Assembly: GCA_002480085.1 (NCBI GenBank)
Contig: DKPJ01000014.1
Coordinates: forward strand, 186,001 to 250,000
DNA: 64,000 nt
Origin: Enterobacteriaceae bacterium UBA7338
GTDB taxonomy: Bacteria; Pseudomonadota; Gammaproteobacteria; Enterobacterales; Enterobacteriaceae
Reading direction: 5' to 3'
Shown here: positions 49,613-58,770 of the stretch, one piece after another
Layout: the number at the start of each line of letters is the position of its first letter
Numbering within the stretch: the stretch's first letter is position 1
The notes under the pieces: generated by a model
Seen by the model: only the letters and a program-made list of their open reading frames with translations
What the model was told of the DNA's origin: nothing
Databases searched by the model: none
Translations under genes and position numbers: made by a program

Positions 49613-51151
49613 ATGGTATTTGCCTCACTGCTTGAGCGCCAGCGCGTACGTCTGCTGCTGGCGCTGTTATTGGGAGCCAGCGGAACGCTGGCTTTTTCTC
49701 CTTATGACGTCTGGCCCGCCGCGCTTATCTCCCTTATCGGCCTGCAGGGGCTGACGCTCAACCGCCGCCCACTCCAGGCGGCGGCAATTGGCTATGCGTG
49801 GGGATTCGGACTCTTTGGCACCGGCATTAACTGGGTCTACGTCAGCATCGCCCAGTTTGGCGGTATGCCTGGGCCGGTCAACGTCTTCCTCGTGGTGCTG
49901 CTGGCGGCCTATCTGTCGCTCTATACCGGTCTGTTTGCCGGGATCCTCTCCCGTCTCTGGCCGCGTACCAGCGCCATCCGCGTGGCTATCGCTGCGCCGG
50001 TGGTCTGGCAGCTCACCGAGTTTCTGCGCGGCTGGGTGTTAACCGGCTTCCCGTGGCTGCAGTTTGGCTACAGCCAGATTGACGGTCCGCTGAAGGGGCT
50101 GGCCCCGGTGATGGGCGTCGAGGCAATCAACTTCCTGCTGATGGTGGTCAGCGGCCTGCTGGTGCTGGCGGCGGCTCACCGCAGCTGGCGCACCCTGGCG
50201 GTAGCGGTGGTGCTCTTTGCCCTCCCCTTCCCGCTGCGCTACATCCAGTGGTTTACGCCGGTGACGGAGCGCACTACCCAGGTCTCGCTGGTGCAGGGCA
50301 ATATTCCGCAATCCCTGAAGTGGGATGAGGGGCAGCTGGAGAATACGCTGAATATCTATCTCGACGCTACCGAGCGGGAGATGGGTAAGTCGCAGCTGAT
50401 TATCTGGCCGGAGTCGGCCATTCCGGATCTGGAGATCAACCAGCAGCGCTTCTTGAGCACGATGGACGATCTGCTGCGGGCGAAGGACACGACGCTGATC
50501 ACCGGCATCGTTGACGCACGTCTGAACAAGCAGAACCGCTACGACACCTATAACACCATCATTACGCTGGGCAAAGAGAGCGCGTACAGCTACAACTCCA
50601 CGAATCGCTATAACAAAAATCATCTGGTGCCGTTTGGCGAGTTCGTGCCGCTGGAGTCCATTCTGCGTCCGCTGGCTCCGTTCTTCGATCTGCCGATGTC
50701 TTCGTTCAGCCGCGGCCCCTACGTGCAGCCGCAGCTTTCGGCCCACGGCTTTGAGCTGACCCCGGCCATCTGCTACGAGATCATCCTCGGCGAACAGGTG
50801 CGGGATAACTTCCGCCCGAACACCGACTTCCTGCTGACCATCTCCAACGATGCGTGGTTCGGTAAGTCTATCGGTCCGTGGCAGCATTTCCAGATGGCGC
50901 GGATGCGCTCTCTGGAGCTGGCGCGTCCGCTGCTGCGCAGCACCAACAACGGCATTACCGCCGTGATTGGTCCGCAGGGTGAGATTCAGGCGATGCTGCC
51001 GCAGTTTACTCGCCAGGTGCTGACCACCAACGTAACGCCGACCACCGGCCTGACGCCGTACGCCCGTACCGGCAGCTGGCCGCTGTGGATCCTTACCGCG
51101 CTGTTCGGCTTTGGCGCGGTGGTGATGAGCCTGCGCCAGCGTCGTAAATAG
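49613..51151 (+). CDS. lnt: Apolipoprotein N-acyltransferase
   Basis: Inner-membrane enzyme that adds the third acyl chain to lipoproteins, needed for Lol sorting to the outer membrane. 512 residues: about six N-terminal membrane helices, then a periplasmic nitrilase-like domain. Catalytic Glu in WPESAIPD, Lys in NKNHLVPFGEFVP region and Cys in AICYEIILGE are visible. Last gene of the ybeZ operon, 22 bases after corC. Confidence 0.97.
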   Translation: MVFASLLERQRVRLLLALLLGASGTLAFSPYDVWPAALISLIGLQGLTLNRRPLQAAAIGYAWGFGLFGTGINWVYVSIAQFGGMPGPVNVFLVVLLAAYLSLYTGLFAGILSRLWPRTSAIRVAIAAPVVWQLTEFLRGWVLTGFPWLQFGYSQIDGPLKGLAPVMGVEAINFLLMVVSGLLVLAAAHRSWRTLAVAVVLFALPFPLRYIQWFTPVTERTTQVSLVQGNIPQSLKWDEGQLENTLNIYLDATEREMGKSQLIIWPESAIPDLEINQQRFLSTMDDLLRAKDTTLITGIVDARLNKQNRYDTYNTIITLGKESAYSYNSTNRYNKNHLVPFGEFVPLESILRPLAPFFDLPMSSFSRGPYVQPQLSAHGFELTPAICYEIILGEQVRDNFRPNTDFLLTISNDAWFGKSIGPWQHFQMARMRSLELARPLLRSTNNGITAVIGPQGEIQAMLPQFTRQVLTTNVTPTTGLTPYARTGSWPLWILTALFGFGAVVMSLRQRRK

Positions 51152-51182
51152 TTAGTCTCCCACCTTACCCGGCCCCGGTTTT

Positions 51183-51214
51183 GTAGGCCGGGTAAGGCGC
51201 AGCCGCCACCCGGC
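51183..51214. repeat. REP palindrome after lnt
   Basis: GTAGGCCGGGTAAGGCGCAG with CCGCCACCCGGC. It sits just upstream of the sigma54-like motif before gltI. Confidence 0.78.
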
Positions 51215-51238
51215 AATCCCCTCCTCCCATCGCCAACC

Positions 51239-51254
51239 TGGCACAGCAATTGCT
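51239..51254 (+). promoter_or_regulatory. Sigma54-type promoter motif upstream of gltI
   Basis: TGGCACAGCAATTGCT has the -24 GG and -12 GC at exact spacing and fits TGGCAC-N5-TTGCW. gltIJKL is reported as part of the nitrogen (NtrC) regulon in E. coli, which fits. GGTGCACC (51299-51306), GGTGCAC (51334-51340) and two adjacent GGTGC words (51363-51372) follow and resemble NtrC half sites, but they lie downstream rather than upstream. The leader to the gltI ATG would be about 270 bases. Confidence 0.55.
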
Positions 51255-51470
51255 TAATAATATCAGGCAGCTGCGGATCGTTGCCGATGCGCCATAACGG
51301 TGCACCAGCAGTGAACACCTGAAGCACTAAAAAGGTGCACAGGGGGTTTTCTGCCTCGAAATGGTGCGGTGCGCTTCGCAAAACGAAACAATAAAGCAGC
51401 AAAATGTTTACACCAAGCCACACTAAATGTTAACAAACACGCATAACACTGCATGCTTGTGCTGCAGGAT

Positions 51471-51492
51471 ATAACAACACAAACACACACAC
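51471..51492 (+). promoter_or_regulatory. C/A-rich GcvB target in the gltI leader
   Basis: A run of only C and A apart from one T, 45-66 bases upstream of the gltI ATG. In Salmonella the sRNA GcvB represses gltI through a C/A-rich element at about this distance. The rest of the 51152-51536 gap holds the REP unit and the sigma54-like motif. Confidence 0.65.
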
Positions 51493-51536
51493 TGGGTATC
51501 AATGCGTCCCTGGCGCTGATGATGAAGGAGTTGGAT

Positions 51537-52448
51537 ATGCAATTACGTAAACTGACCGCGGCGATGCTGTTAGTGGGAATGAGCGCCGGTCTGGCACATG
51601 CCGAAGATGCAGCCGCGCCGGCAGCCGGCAGCACGCTCGATAAAATTGCCAAAAACGGCGTGATCGTGGTCGGCCACCGTGAGTCTTCCGTCCCGTTCTC
51701 TTACTATGACAACCAGCAGAAAGTCGTCGGTTACTCACAGGACTACTCCAACGCGATCGTTGAAGCCGTTAAAAAACAGCTCAATAAACCCGATCTGCAG
51801 GTCAAGCTGATCCCGATCACCTCCCAGAACCGTATTCCGCTGCTGCAGAACGGCACCTTTGATTTCGAGTGCGGCTCCACCACCAACAACCTCGAGCGCC
51901 AGAAGCAGGCTGCTTTCTCTAATACCATTTTCGTGGTCGGCACCCGCCTGCTGGCGAAAAAAGGCGGCGACATTAAGGACTTCCCGGACCTGAAAGGTAA
52001 AGCGGTCGTTGTCACCTCCGGCACCACCTCAGAGGTGCTGCTGCACAAGCTGAACGACGAGCAGAAGATGGATATGCGCATCATCAGCGCCAAAGATCAC
52101 GGCGACTCCTTCCGTACCCTGGAGAGCGGTCGCGCGGTGGCCTTTATGATGGATGACGCCCTGCTGGCGGGTGAGCGTGCGAAGGCGAAGAAGCCGGACA
52201 ACTGGGAGATTGTCGGCAAGCCGCAGTCTGAAGAAGCCTACGGCTGCATGCTGCGTAAAGACGATCCGCAGTTCAAAAAGCTGATGGATGACACCATCGC
52301 CCAGGCGCAGACCTCCGGCGAAGCGGCTAAGTGGTTTGATAAGTGGTTCAAGAACCCCATTCCACCGAAAAACCTGAATATGAACTTCGAGCTCTCTGAT
52401 GAGATGCAGGCCCTGTTCAAAACGCCGAACGATAAAGCACTTAACTAA
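51537..52448 (+). CDS. gltI: Glutamate/aspartate periplasmic binding protein
   Basis: Binding protein of the GltIJKL ABC importer, 303 residues. Signal peptide MQLRKLTAAMLLVGMSAGLA, then HAEDAA; the mature part starts with GSTLDKIAKNGVIVVGHRESSVPFSYYD. The start at 51537 has AAGGAG seven bases upstream; a longer in-frame start is unsupported. Confidence 0.96.
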   Translation: MQLRKLTAAMLLVGMSAGLAHAEDAAAPAAGSTLDKIAKNGVIVVGHRESSVPFSYYDNQQKVVGYSQDYSNAIVEAVKKQLNKPDLQVKLIPITSQNRIPLLQNGTFDFECGSTTNNLERQKQAAFSNTIFVVGTRLLAKKGGDIKDFPDLKGKAVVVTSGTTSEVLLHKLNDEQKMDMRIISAKDHGDSFRTLESGRAVAFMMDDALLAGERAKAKKPDNWEIVGKPQSEEAYGCMLRKDDPQFKKLMDDTIAQAQTSGEAAKWFDKWFKNPIPPKNLNMNFELSDEMQALFKTPNDKALN

Positions 52449-52449
52449 C

Positions 52450-52607
52450 TAGAAACACAGGGCGACTATCGCCCTCTCGATTGACGGGAAGCACGGACAG
52501 ACTAGACGCTGGAGGGTCGTTCCCCCATCCGGCGCGACGCTTACGCATAAAAAGGTGCGTAAAGCTTCTCACCAATCTTCGAGGGTAGCGCTGCTACCCT
52601 TTTTTTT
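52450..52607 (+). ncRNA. sroC: SroC, sponge sRNA processed from the gltI-gltJ mRNA
   Basis: The gltI-gltJ gap contains the SroC sequence known from E. coli and Salmonella (GACGGGAAGCACGGACAG and onward) and ends in a terminator: GGGTAGC (52583-52589), three bases, GCTACCC (52593-52599), eight T residues. In Salmonella SroC is cut from the gltI transcript and destroys GcvB, relieving its repression. The 5' end given here is approximate. Confidence 0.8.
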
Positions 52608-52620
52608 CTGAGGTACATGT

Positions 52621-53361
52621 ATGTCAATAGACTGGAACTGGGGTATTTTTCTGCAACAGGCCCCGTTCGGCAACACCACCTATTTAGGCTGGCTGTGGAG
52701 CGGTTTTCAGGTCACGGTCGCGCTGTCGATTACCGCCTGGATCATCGCATTTCTTGTCGGCTCGCTGTTCGGTATTCTCCGCACCGTGCCCAACCGTTTC
52801 CTCTCCGGGATCGGTACCCTCTACGTTGAGCTGTTCCGTAACGTTCCGCTGATCGTGCAGTTCTTTACCTGGTACTTAGTGGTGCCTGAGCTGCTGCCGG
52901 AAGATCTCGGCATGTGGTTCAAGGCGGAGCTTGATCCCAATATTCAGTTCTTCCTCTCGTCGATGATCTGTCTGGGTCTGTTCACCGCGGCGCGCGTCTG
53001 TGAGCAGGTGCGGGCGGCCATTCAGTCCCTGCCGCGCGGGCAAAAGAACGCCGGGCTGGCGATGGGGCTGACGCTGCCGCAGACCTACCGCTACGTGCTG
53101 CTGCCCAACGCCTACCGCGTGATTGTGCCGCCGATGACCTCCGAGATGATGAACCTGGTGAAAAACTCCGCCATCGCCTCGACCATCGGGCTGGTGGATA
53201 TGGCCGCGCAGGCGGGCAAGCTGCTGGACTACTCTGCCCACGCCTGGGAATCCTTTACCGCGATCACCCTCGCCTACGTGCTGATTAACGCCTTCATTAT
53301 GCTGGTGATGAATCTGGTGGAACGCAAAGTTCGCCTGCCGGGCAATATGGGGAGCAAATAA
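52621..53361 (+). CDS. gltJ: Glutamate/aspartate ABC transporter permease GltJ
   Basis: 246-residue inner-membrane permease of the polar amino-acid family with about five helices. The EAA-type loop is LPRGQKNAGLAMGLTLPQTYRYVLLP. It starts just after the SroC terminator, so read-through or processing sets its level relative to gltI. Confidence 0.96.
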   Translation: MSIDWNWGIFLQQAPFGNTTYLGWLWSGFQVTVALSITAWIIAFLVGSLFGILRTVPNRFLSGIGTLYVELFRNVPLIVQFFTWYLVVPELLPEDLGMWFKAELDPNIQFFLSSMICLGLFTAARVCEQVRAAIQSLPRGQKNAGLAMGLTLPQTYRYVLLPNAYRVIVPPMTSEMMNLVKNSAIASTIGLVDMAAQAGKLLDYSAHAWESFTAITLAYVLINAFIMLVMNLVERKVRLPGNMGSK

Positions 53362-53363
53362 CG

Positions 53364-54038
53364 ATGTATGAATTTGACTGGAGTTCCATTCTCCCGGCGA
53401 TGCCCTACCTGCTGGACGGGCTGATTATCACGCTGAAAATTACTATTACTGCGGTGCTGGTCGGCATCGTCTGGGGCACCATTTTGGCGGTGCTGCGCCT
53501 GTCGAGCTTTAAGCCGTTCGCCTGGTTTGCCACCGCCTACGTCAACGTGTTCCGCTCTATCCCGCTGGTGATGGTGCTGCTGTGGTTCTACCTGATTGTG
53601 CCGGGACTGCTGCAAAACGTGCTCGGCCTGTCGCCTACCACCGATATCCGCCTGATCTCAGCGATGGTGGCCTTCTCGATGTTTGAAGCCGCCTACTACT
53701 CAGAGATTATCCGCGCCGGTATCCAGAGCATCTCGCGCGGGCAGTCCAGCGCGGCGCTGGCCCTCGGGATGACCCACTGGCAGTCGATGAAGCTCATCAT
53801 CCTACCGCAGGCCTTCCGGGCCATGGTGCCGCTGCTGCTCACCCAGGGGATCGTCCTGTTCCAGGATACCTCGCTAGTGTACGTGCTCAGCCTGGCAGAC
53901 TTCTTCCGTACCGCCTCCACCATCGGTGAGCGTGATGGTACCCAGGTAGAGATGATCCTCTTTGCCGGCTTCGTCTATTTTGCAATTAGTCTCAGTGCTT
54001 CACTGTTGGTCAGCTATCTGAAGAAAAGGACAGTTTAA
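53364..54038 (+). CDS. gltK: Glutamate/aspartate ABC transporter permease GltK
   Basis: 224-residue second permease subunit. EAA loop ISRGQSSAALALGMTHWQSMKLIILPQ. Two bases after gltJ; its stop shares one base with the gltL start. Confidence 0.96.
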   Translation: MYEFDWSSILPAMPYLLDGLIITLKITITAVLVGIVWGTILAVLRLSSFKPFAWFATAYVNVFRSIPLVMVLLWFYLIVPGLLQNVLGLSPTTDIRLISAMVAFSMFEAAYYSEIIRAGIQSISRGQSSAALALGMTHWQSMKLIILPQAFRAMVPLLLTQGIVLFQDTSLVYVLSLADFFRTASTIGERDGTQVEMILFAGFVYFAISLSASLLVSYLKKRTV

Positions 54039-54763
54039 TGATTTCCCTGAAAAACGTTTCAAAATGGTATGGTCACTTTCAGGTGCTAACCGACTGCTCC
54101 ACGGAAGTGAAAAAAGGTGAAGTGGTGGTGGTTTGCGGGCCGTCCGGCTCCGGTAAGTCCACGCTTATCAAAACCGTTAACGGCCTGGAGCCGGTGCAGC
54201 AGGGAGATATCATCGTTAACGGCACCACGGTGACCGATAAGAAAACCAACCTTGCCGAGCTGCGCTCCCACGTCGGCATGGTGTTTCAGCACTTTGAACT
54301 CTTTCCCCACCTGTCGATTATCGAAAACCTGACCCTGGCGCAGGTGAAGGTACTGAAGCGCAACAAGGCGGCGGCGCGAAAGAAAGGCCTTAAGCTGCTG
54401 GAGCGCGTCGGGCTTTCCGCCCATGCCGATAAGTTCCCGGCTCAGCTCTCCGGTGGCCAGCAGCAGCGGGTGGCCATTGCCCGCGCCCTCTGCATGGATC
54501 CGGTGGCCATGCTGTTTGACGAACCGACTTCAGCCCTCGATCCCGAGATGATCAACGAGGTGCTGGACGTGATGGTGGAGCTGGCGCAGGAGGGGATGAC
54601 CATGATGGTGGTCACCCATGAGATGGGCTTTGCGCGCAAGGTGGCGACAAGGGTGATCTTTATGGACGAGGGCAAGATCGTCGAGGACTCCGCCAAAGAG
54701 GATTTCTTCGCTAATCCGAAATCCGAACGGGCAAAAGACTTCCTTGCCAAGATCCTGCACTAA
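54038..54763 (+). CDS. gltL: Glutamate/aspartate ABC transporter ATPase GltL
   Basis: 241-residue ATPase. Walker A GPSGSGKST, signature LSGGQQQRVAIARAL, Walker B AMLFDEPTSALDPE and the switch His in VVTHEMGFA. Translationally coupled to gltK. Confidence 0.97.
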   Translation: MISLKNVSKWYGHFQVLTDCSTEVKKGEVVVVCGPSGSGKSTLIKTVNGLEPVQQGDIIVNGTTVTDKKTNLAELRSHVGMVFQHFELFPHLSIIENLTLAQVKVLKRNKAAARKKGLKLLERVGLSAHADKFPAQLSGGQQQRVAIARALCMDPVAMLFDEPTSALDPEMINEVLDVMVELAQEGMTMMVVTHEMGFARKVATRVIFMDEGKIVEDSAKEDFFANPKSERAKDFLAKILH

Positions 54764-54774
54764 TCCAGGTAATC

Positions 54775-54871
54775 GCCGGGCGGCACTGCGTTTGCCCGGC
54801 CTACAATGGGCACGGTGCAATGAATGGGCACGGTGTAATGTGTAGGCCCGGTAAGCGCAGCGCCACCGGGC
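54775..54871. repeat. BIME with an internal 18-bp tandem duplication
   Basis: REP units at 54775-54804 and 54842-54871 face each other. Between them AATGGGCACGGTGCAATG (54805-54822) is repeated directly as AATGGGCACGGTGTAATG (54823-54840), one mismatch. In E. coli rihA and hscC follow gltL; here the BIME leads straight to ybeL. Confidence 0.8.
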
Positions 54872-54884
54872 GTGACAACCTTCA

Positions 54885-55367
54885 TTACGGCTCGAACGGC
54901 CGACGCTGGAACTGGTCGTGACCGCACTTCGGACAGAGCGGCAGCGCATCCGGGGTGTAGACCGCCAGGTGATAGTGGCACTTCTCGCACACCAGGTTCC
55001 CCAGCCCCACCACCTCGCCGCTGTGGTAGACTCCGTGGTGGTTCAGATCCTGAAACACCTCGCGCCACTCCAGCTGGGTTTTATCGGTGATGTCCGCCAG
55101 CTCCTGCCACAGGCTCTCTTTAATCACCCGCATAAATACGCTGTCGGTCACCTCCCCCTGGCTTTCACCATAGCTGCGGGCAAACTCTTCAAGATCGCGA
55201 CGCAGGGCGCGCGTCAGCTCTTCGACCTCGGTTGGCGTTAACTCGCCCGTCTGGGTAACACGCAGCCGCGCCTGCTCCACCAGCGCATCGATATCCCGAT
55301 CGCCACTGCGCAAACGCTCGGTCAGCGTCGCAACCTGTTCACGATAATATTGAGCAACCTTGTTCAT
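54885..55367 (-). CDS. ybeL: Zinc-ribbon protein YbeL (DUF1451)
   Basis: 160 residues. Charged, probably helical N-terminal part (about 1-100) and a C-terminal zinc ribbon CEKCHYHLAVYTPDALPLCPKC. Function unknown. Divergent from leuS across a 236-base gap. Confidence 0.92.
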   Translation of the reverse strand: MNKVAQYYREQVATLTERLRSGDRDIDALVEQARLRVTQTGELTPTEVEELTRALRRDLEEFARSYGESQGEVTDSVFMRVIKESLWQELADITDKTQLEWREVFQDLNHHGVYHSGEVVGLGNLVCEKCHYHLAVYTPDALPLCPKCGHDQFQRRPFEP

Positions 55368-55603
55368 CCTTTCGCCTCCGGGCTGGGTAACGTCTTCTAA
55401 TAATAGACCTTATTTTCCCACCGCTTTGCTACCCTGGGCACAGGCTGTGTAAATTCATGCAATGATGCCTGTCGCCCCTTTTCACCGCCGGCAGCGCGAA
55501 AGGCTGTTTTGAGACTGGCGTTTGGGCTATGCTATGCGGATCTTACACACCACATCTTAATGCTACGCTTGTAGCTGTATTGAAAACAGGACCACTGGCT
55601 GCC

Positions 55604-58186
55604 ATGCAAGAGCAATACCGCCCGGAAGAGATAGAATCCAAAGTCCAGCTTCACTGGGAAGAGAAGCGCACATTTGAAGTCACTGAAGATGAGAGCAAAG
55701 AGAAGTATTACTGCCTCTCTATGCTTCCCTATCCTTCTGGCCGGCTACACATGGGCCACGTGCGTAACTACACCATTGGCGATGTGATCTCCCGCTATCA
55801 GCGTATGCTGGGTAAAAACGTGCTGCAGCCTATCGGCTGGGATGCGTTCGGCCTGCCGGCTGAAGGTGCGGCGGTAAAAAATAACACTGCCCCCGCCCCG
55901 TGGACCTACGACAACATCAACTACATGAAAAACCAGCTCAAGATGCTGGGCTTTGGCTATGACTGGAGCCGCGAGCTGGCAACCTGCACCCCGGAATATT
56001 ACCGCTGGGAGCAGAAGTTCTTCACCGAGCTGTATAAGAAAGGCCTGGTCTACAAGAAGACCTCAGCAGTGAACTGGTGCCCGAACGACCAGACCGTGCT
56101 GGCTAACGAGCAGGTGATCGACGGCTGCTGCTGGCGCTGCGACACCAAGGTTGAGCGTAAAGAGATCCCACAGTGGTTTATCAAAATCACCGCCTACGCT
56201 GACGAGCTGCTGAACGATCTTGATCATATGGATCAGTGGCCGGACACCGTTAAGACCATGCAGCGCAACTGGATCGGCCGCTCTGAAGGCGTGGAGATCA
56301 CCTTTGACGTCGAAAACAGCGACGACAAGCTGACCGTCTACACTACCCGTCCAGACACCTTTATGGGCGTCACCTACCTGGCCGTTGCTGCGGGCCACCC
56401 GCTGAGCACCCAGGCGGCGGCCTACAACCCGGCGCTGGGCGACTTCATTGCCGAATGCCGCAACACCAAGGTTGCCGAAGCAGATATGGCGACCATGGAG
56501 AAGAAAGGTGTCGATACCGGCGTGCGTGCTATTCACCCGCTGACCGGCGAAGCGATCCCGGTCTGGGCAGCGAACTTCGTGCTGATGGAGTACGGTACCG
56601 GCGCAGTGATGGCCGTCCCGGGCCACGACCAGCGCGACTACGAATTTGCCACTAAATATGGTTTAGCGATCAAGCCGGTTATCCTTGCTGCCGACGGTAC
56701 CGAGCCGGATCTCAGCGCCCAGGCGTTGACTGAAAAAGGCGTGCTGTTTAACTCCGGCGAGTTTGACGGTCTGGGCTTTGAGGCGGCGTTTAACGCCATT
56801 GCCGACAAGCTGGCCGCCAACGGCGTTGGCGAGCGTAAGGTCAACTACCGTCTGCGTGACTGGGGCGTCTCCCGCCAGCGCTACTGGGGTGCACCGATCC
56901 CGATGGTGACCCTGGAAGATGGCACCGTGCTGCCGACCCCGGAAGACCAGCTGCCGGTGATCCTGCCGGAAGACGTGGTGATGGACGGCATCACCAGCCC
57001 GATCAAGGCCGATCCCGAGTGGGCAAAAACCACCGTTAACGGCCAGCCTGCGCTGCGTGAAACCGACACCTTTGACACCTTTATGGAGTCCTCCTGGTAC
57101 TATGCGCGCTACACCTGCCCGCAGTACAACGAAGGGATGCTGGATCCGAACGCGGCCAACTACTGGCTGCCGGTAGATATTTACATCGGCGGTATCGAAC
57201 ACGCCATCATGCACCTGCTCTACTTCCGCTTCTTCCACAAGCTGATGCGCGACGCGGGCATGGTAAACTCTGATGAGCCAGCGAAGCAGCTGCTCTGCCA
57301 GGGCATGGTACTGGCGGATGCCTTCTACTACGTGGGGGCAAACGGCGAGCGTAACTGGGTCTCCCCGAAAGAGGCGATCGTCGAGCGCGATGAGAAAGGC
57401 CGCATCGTGAAAGCGCAGGACGCGGCGGGCCATGAGCTGGTCTATACCGGCATGAGCAAGATGTCCAAGTCGAAAAACAACGGCATCGACCCGCAGGAGA
57501 TGGTAGAGCGCTACGGCGCGGATACCGTACGTCTGTTTATGATGTTCGCCTCCCCGGCGGATATGACCCTCGAGTGGCAGGAGTCCGGCGTTGAGGGGGC
57601 GAACCGCTTCCTGAAGCGCGTCTGGAAGCTGGTCTACGAGCACACTTCCCAGGGCGATGCCCCGGCACTGGACGCTGCCGCGCTGAGCGAAGACCAGCAG
57701 GCGCTGCGCCGTGACGTGCATAAAACTATTGCCAAAGTGACCGATGATATCGGTCGCCGTCAGACCTTCAACACCGCCATTGCGGCGATCATGGAGCTGA
57801 TGAACAAGCTGGCGAAAGCGCCGCTGGAAGGCGAGCAGGATCGCGCCCTGATGCAGGAAGCGCTGCTGGCGGTGGTGCGTATGCTGAACCCGTTCACTCC
57901 GCATGCCTGCTTCACCCTCTGGCAGGAGCTGAAAGGCGAAGGCGATATCGACAACGCGCCGTGGCCGGTCGCTGACGAGCAGGCGATGGTCGAGAACACC
58001 ACCCTGGTTGTGGTGCAGGTAAATGGTAAAGTACGTGGTAAGATCACCGTGCCGGTAGACGCCAGCGAAGAGCAGGTGCGCGAGCGTGCGGGCCAGGAGC
58101 CTCTGGTCGCAAAATATCTTGATGGCGTTACCGTGCGTAAAGTGATTTACGTTGCGGGTAAACTGCTCAATCTGGTCGTTGGCTAA
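55604..58186 (+). CDS. leuS: Leucyl-tRNA synthetase
   Basis: 860 residues, equal to E. coli LeuS. HIGH motif HMGH near residue 49, the KMSKS loop SKMSKSKNNG, and the inserted CP1 editing domain with TTRPDTFMG. The start (Met-Gln-Glu-Gln-Tyr) is the conserved one; 25 codons of open frame upstream are leader. Heads a run with lptE, holA and nadD. Confidence 0.98.
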   Translation: MQEQYRPEEIESKVQLHWEEKRTFEVTEDESKEKYYCLSMLPYPSGRLHMGHVRNYTIGDVISRYQRMLGKNVLQPIGWDAFGLPAEGAAVKNNTAPAPWTYDNINYMKNQLKMLGFGYDWSRELATCTPEYYRWEQKFFTELYKKGLVYKKTSAVNWCPNDQTVLANEQVIDGCCWRCDTKVERKEIPQWFIKITAYADELLNDLDHMDQWPDTVKTMQRNWIGRSEGVEITFDVENSDDKLTVYTTRPDTFMGVTYLAVAAGHPLSTQAAAYNPALGDFIAECRNTKVAEADMATMEKKGVDTGVRAIHPLTGEAIPVWAANFVLMEYGTGAVMAVPGHDQRDYEFATKYGLAIKPVILAADGTEPDLSAQALTEKGVLFNSGEFDGLGFEAAFNAIADKLAANGVGERKVNYRLRDWGVSRQRYWGAPIPMVTLEDGTVLPTPEDQLPVILPEDVVMDGITSPIKADPEWAKTTVNGQPALRETDTFDTFMESSWYYARYTCPQYNEGMLDPNAANYWLPVDIYIGGIEHAIMHLLYFRFFHKLMRDAGMVNSDEPAKQLLCQGMVLADAFYYVGANGERNWVSPKEAIVERDEKGRIVKAQDAAGHELVYTGMSKMSKSKNNGIDPQEMVERYGADTVRLFMMFASPADMTLEWQESGVEGANRFLKRVWKLVYEHTSQGDAPALDAAALSEDQQALRRDVHKTIAKVTDDIGRRQTFNTAIAAIMELMNKLAKAPLEGEQDRALMQEALLAVVRMLNPFTPHACFTLWQELKGEGDIDNAPWPVADEQAMVENTTLVVVQVNGKVRGKITVPVDASEEQVRERAGQEPLVAKYLDGVTVRKVIYVAGKLLNLVVG

Positions 58187-58200
58187 GCGCGGGAGGAAGC

Positions 58201-58770
58201 GTGCGATTACTAACAACATTACTGTTGTCATTGGCGGTGCTGGTCACCGCCGGATGTGGCTGGCACCTGCGCAATAGCTCAGCTATCCCTGACGAGATGA
58301 AAACCATGATTTTCGATTCGTCAGATCCCAACGGTCCGCTAAGCCGCGCGGTACGGTCACAGCTGCGTCTGAACGGCGTCACGCTGGTAGAGAAAAGCTC
58401 TGTGCGTCAGGATGTGCCCTCCCTGCGTCTGGGTTCATCAAATGTTAGCCAGGACACCGCCTCCATCTTCCGCGATGGCCGTACGGCTGAGTACCAGATG
58501 GTGATGAGCGTCCAGGCGTCGGTGCTAATCCCGGGCCAGGGGATCTACCCGCTGCATACCAAGGTCTATCGTTCATTCTTCGATAACCCGCAGACCGCGC
58601 TGGCGAAAGATGCCGAGCAGGAGATGATCATCAACGAAATGTACGATAAAGCTGCGGAACAGCTGATCCGTCAGCTGCCAAGCGTGCAAACGGCAGAGAA
58701 GCAGGAGAAGATAGCGGAAGCCAAAGCGGTCTCTACCTCCTCCCGCGTCTCAACCACGCTGGGTAACTGA
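58201..58770 (+). CDS. lptE: LPS-assembly lipoprotein LptE
   Basis: Outer-membrane lipoprotein that plugs and assembles the LptD translocon for LPS. 189 residues, GTG start after GGAGG. Lipobox TAGC with lipidated Cys19, then GWHLRNSSAIP. The C-terminal tail is variable, ending in STTLGN as in E. coli. Confidence 0.96.
   Translation: MRLLTTLLLSLAVLVTAGCGWHLRNSSAIPDEMKTMIFDSSDPNGPLSRAVRSQLRLNGVTLVEKSSVRQDVPSLRLGSSNVSQDTASIFRDGRTAEYQMVMSVQASVLIPGQGIYPLHTKVYRSFFDNPQTALAKDAEQEMIINEMYDKAAEQLIRQLPSVQTAEKQEKIAEAKAVSTSSRVSTTLGN

Noticed and set aside
56663..58231. 522-codon open frame antisense to leuS
   Set aside because: Mirror frame of leuS with no plausible start context or domain.
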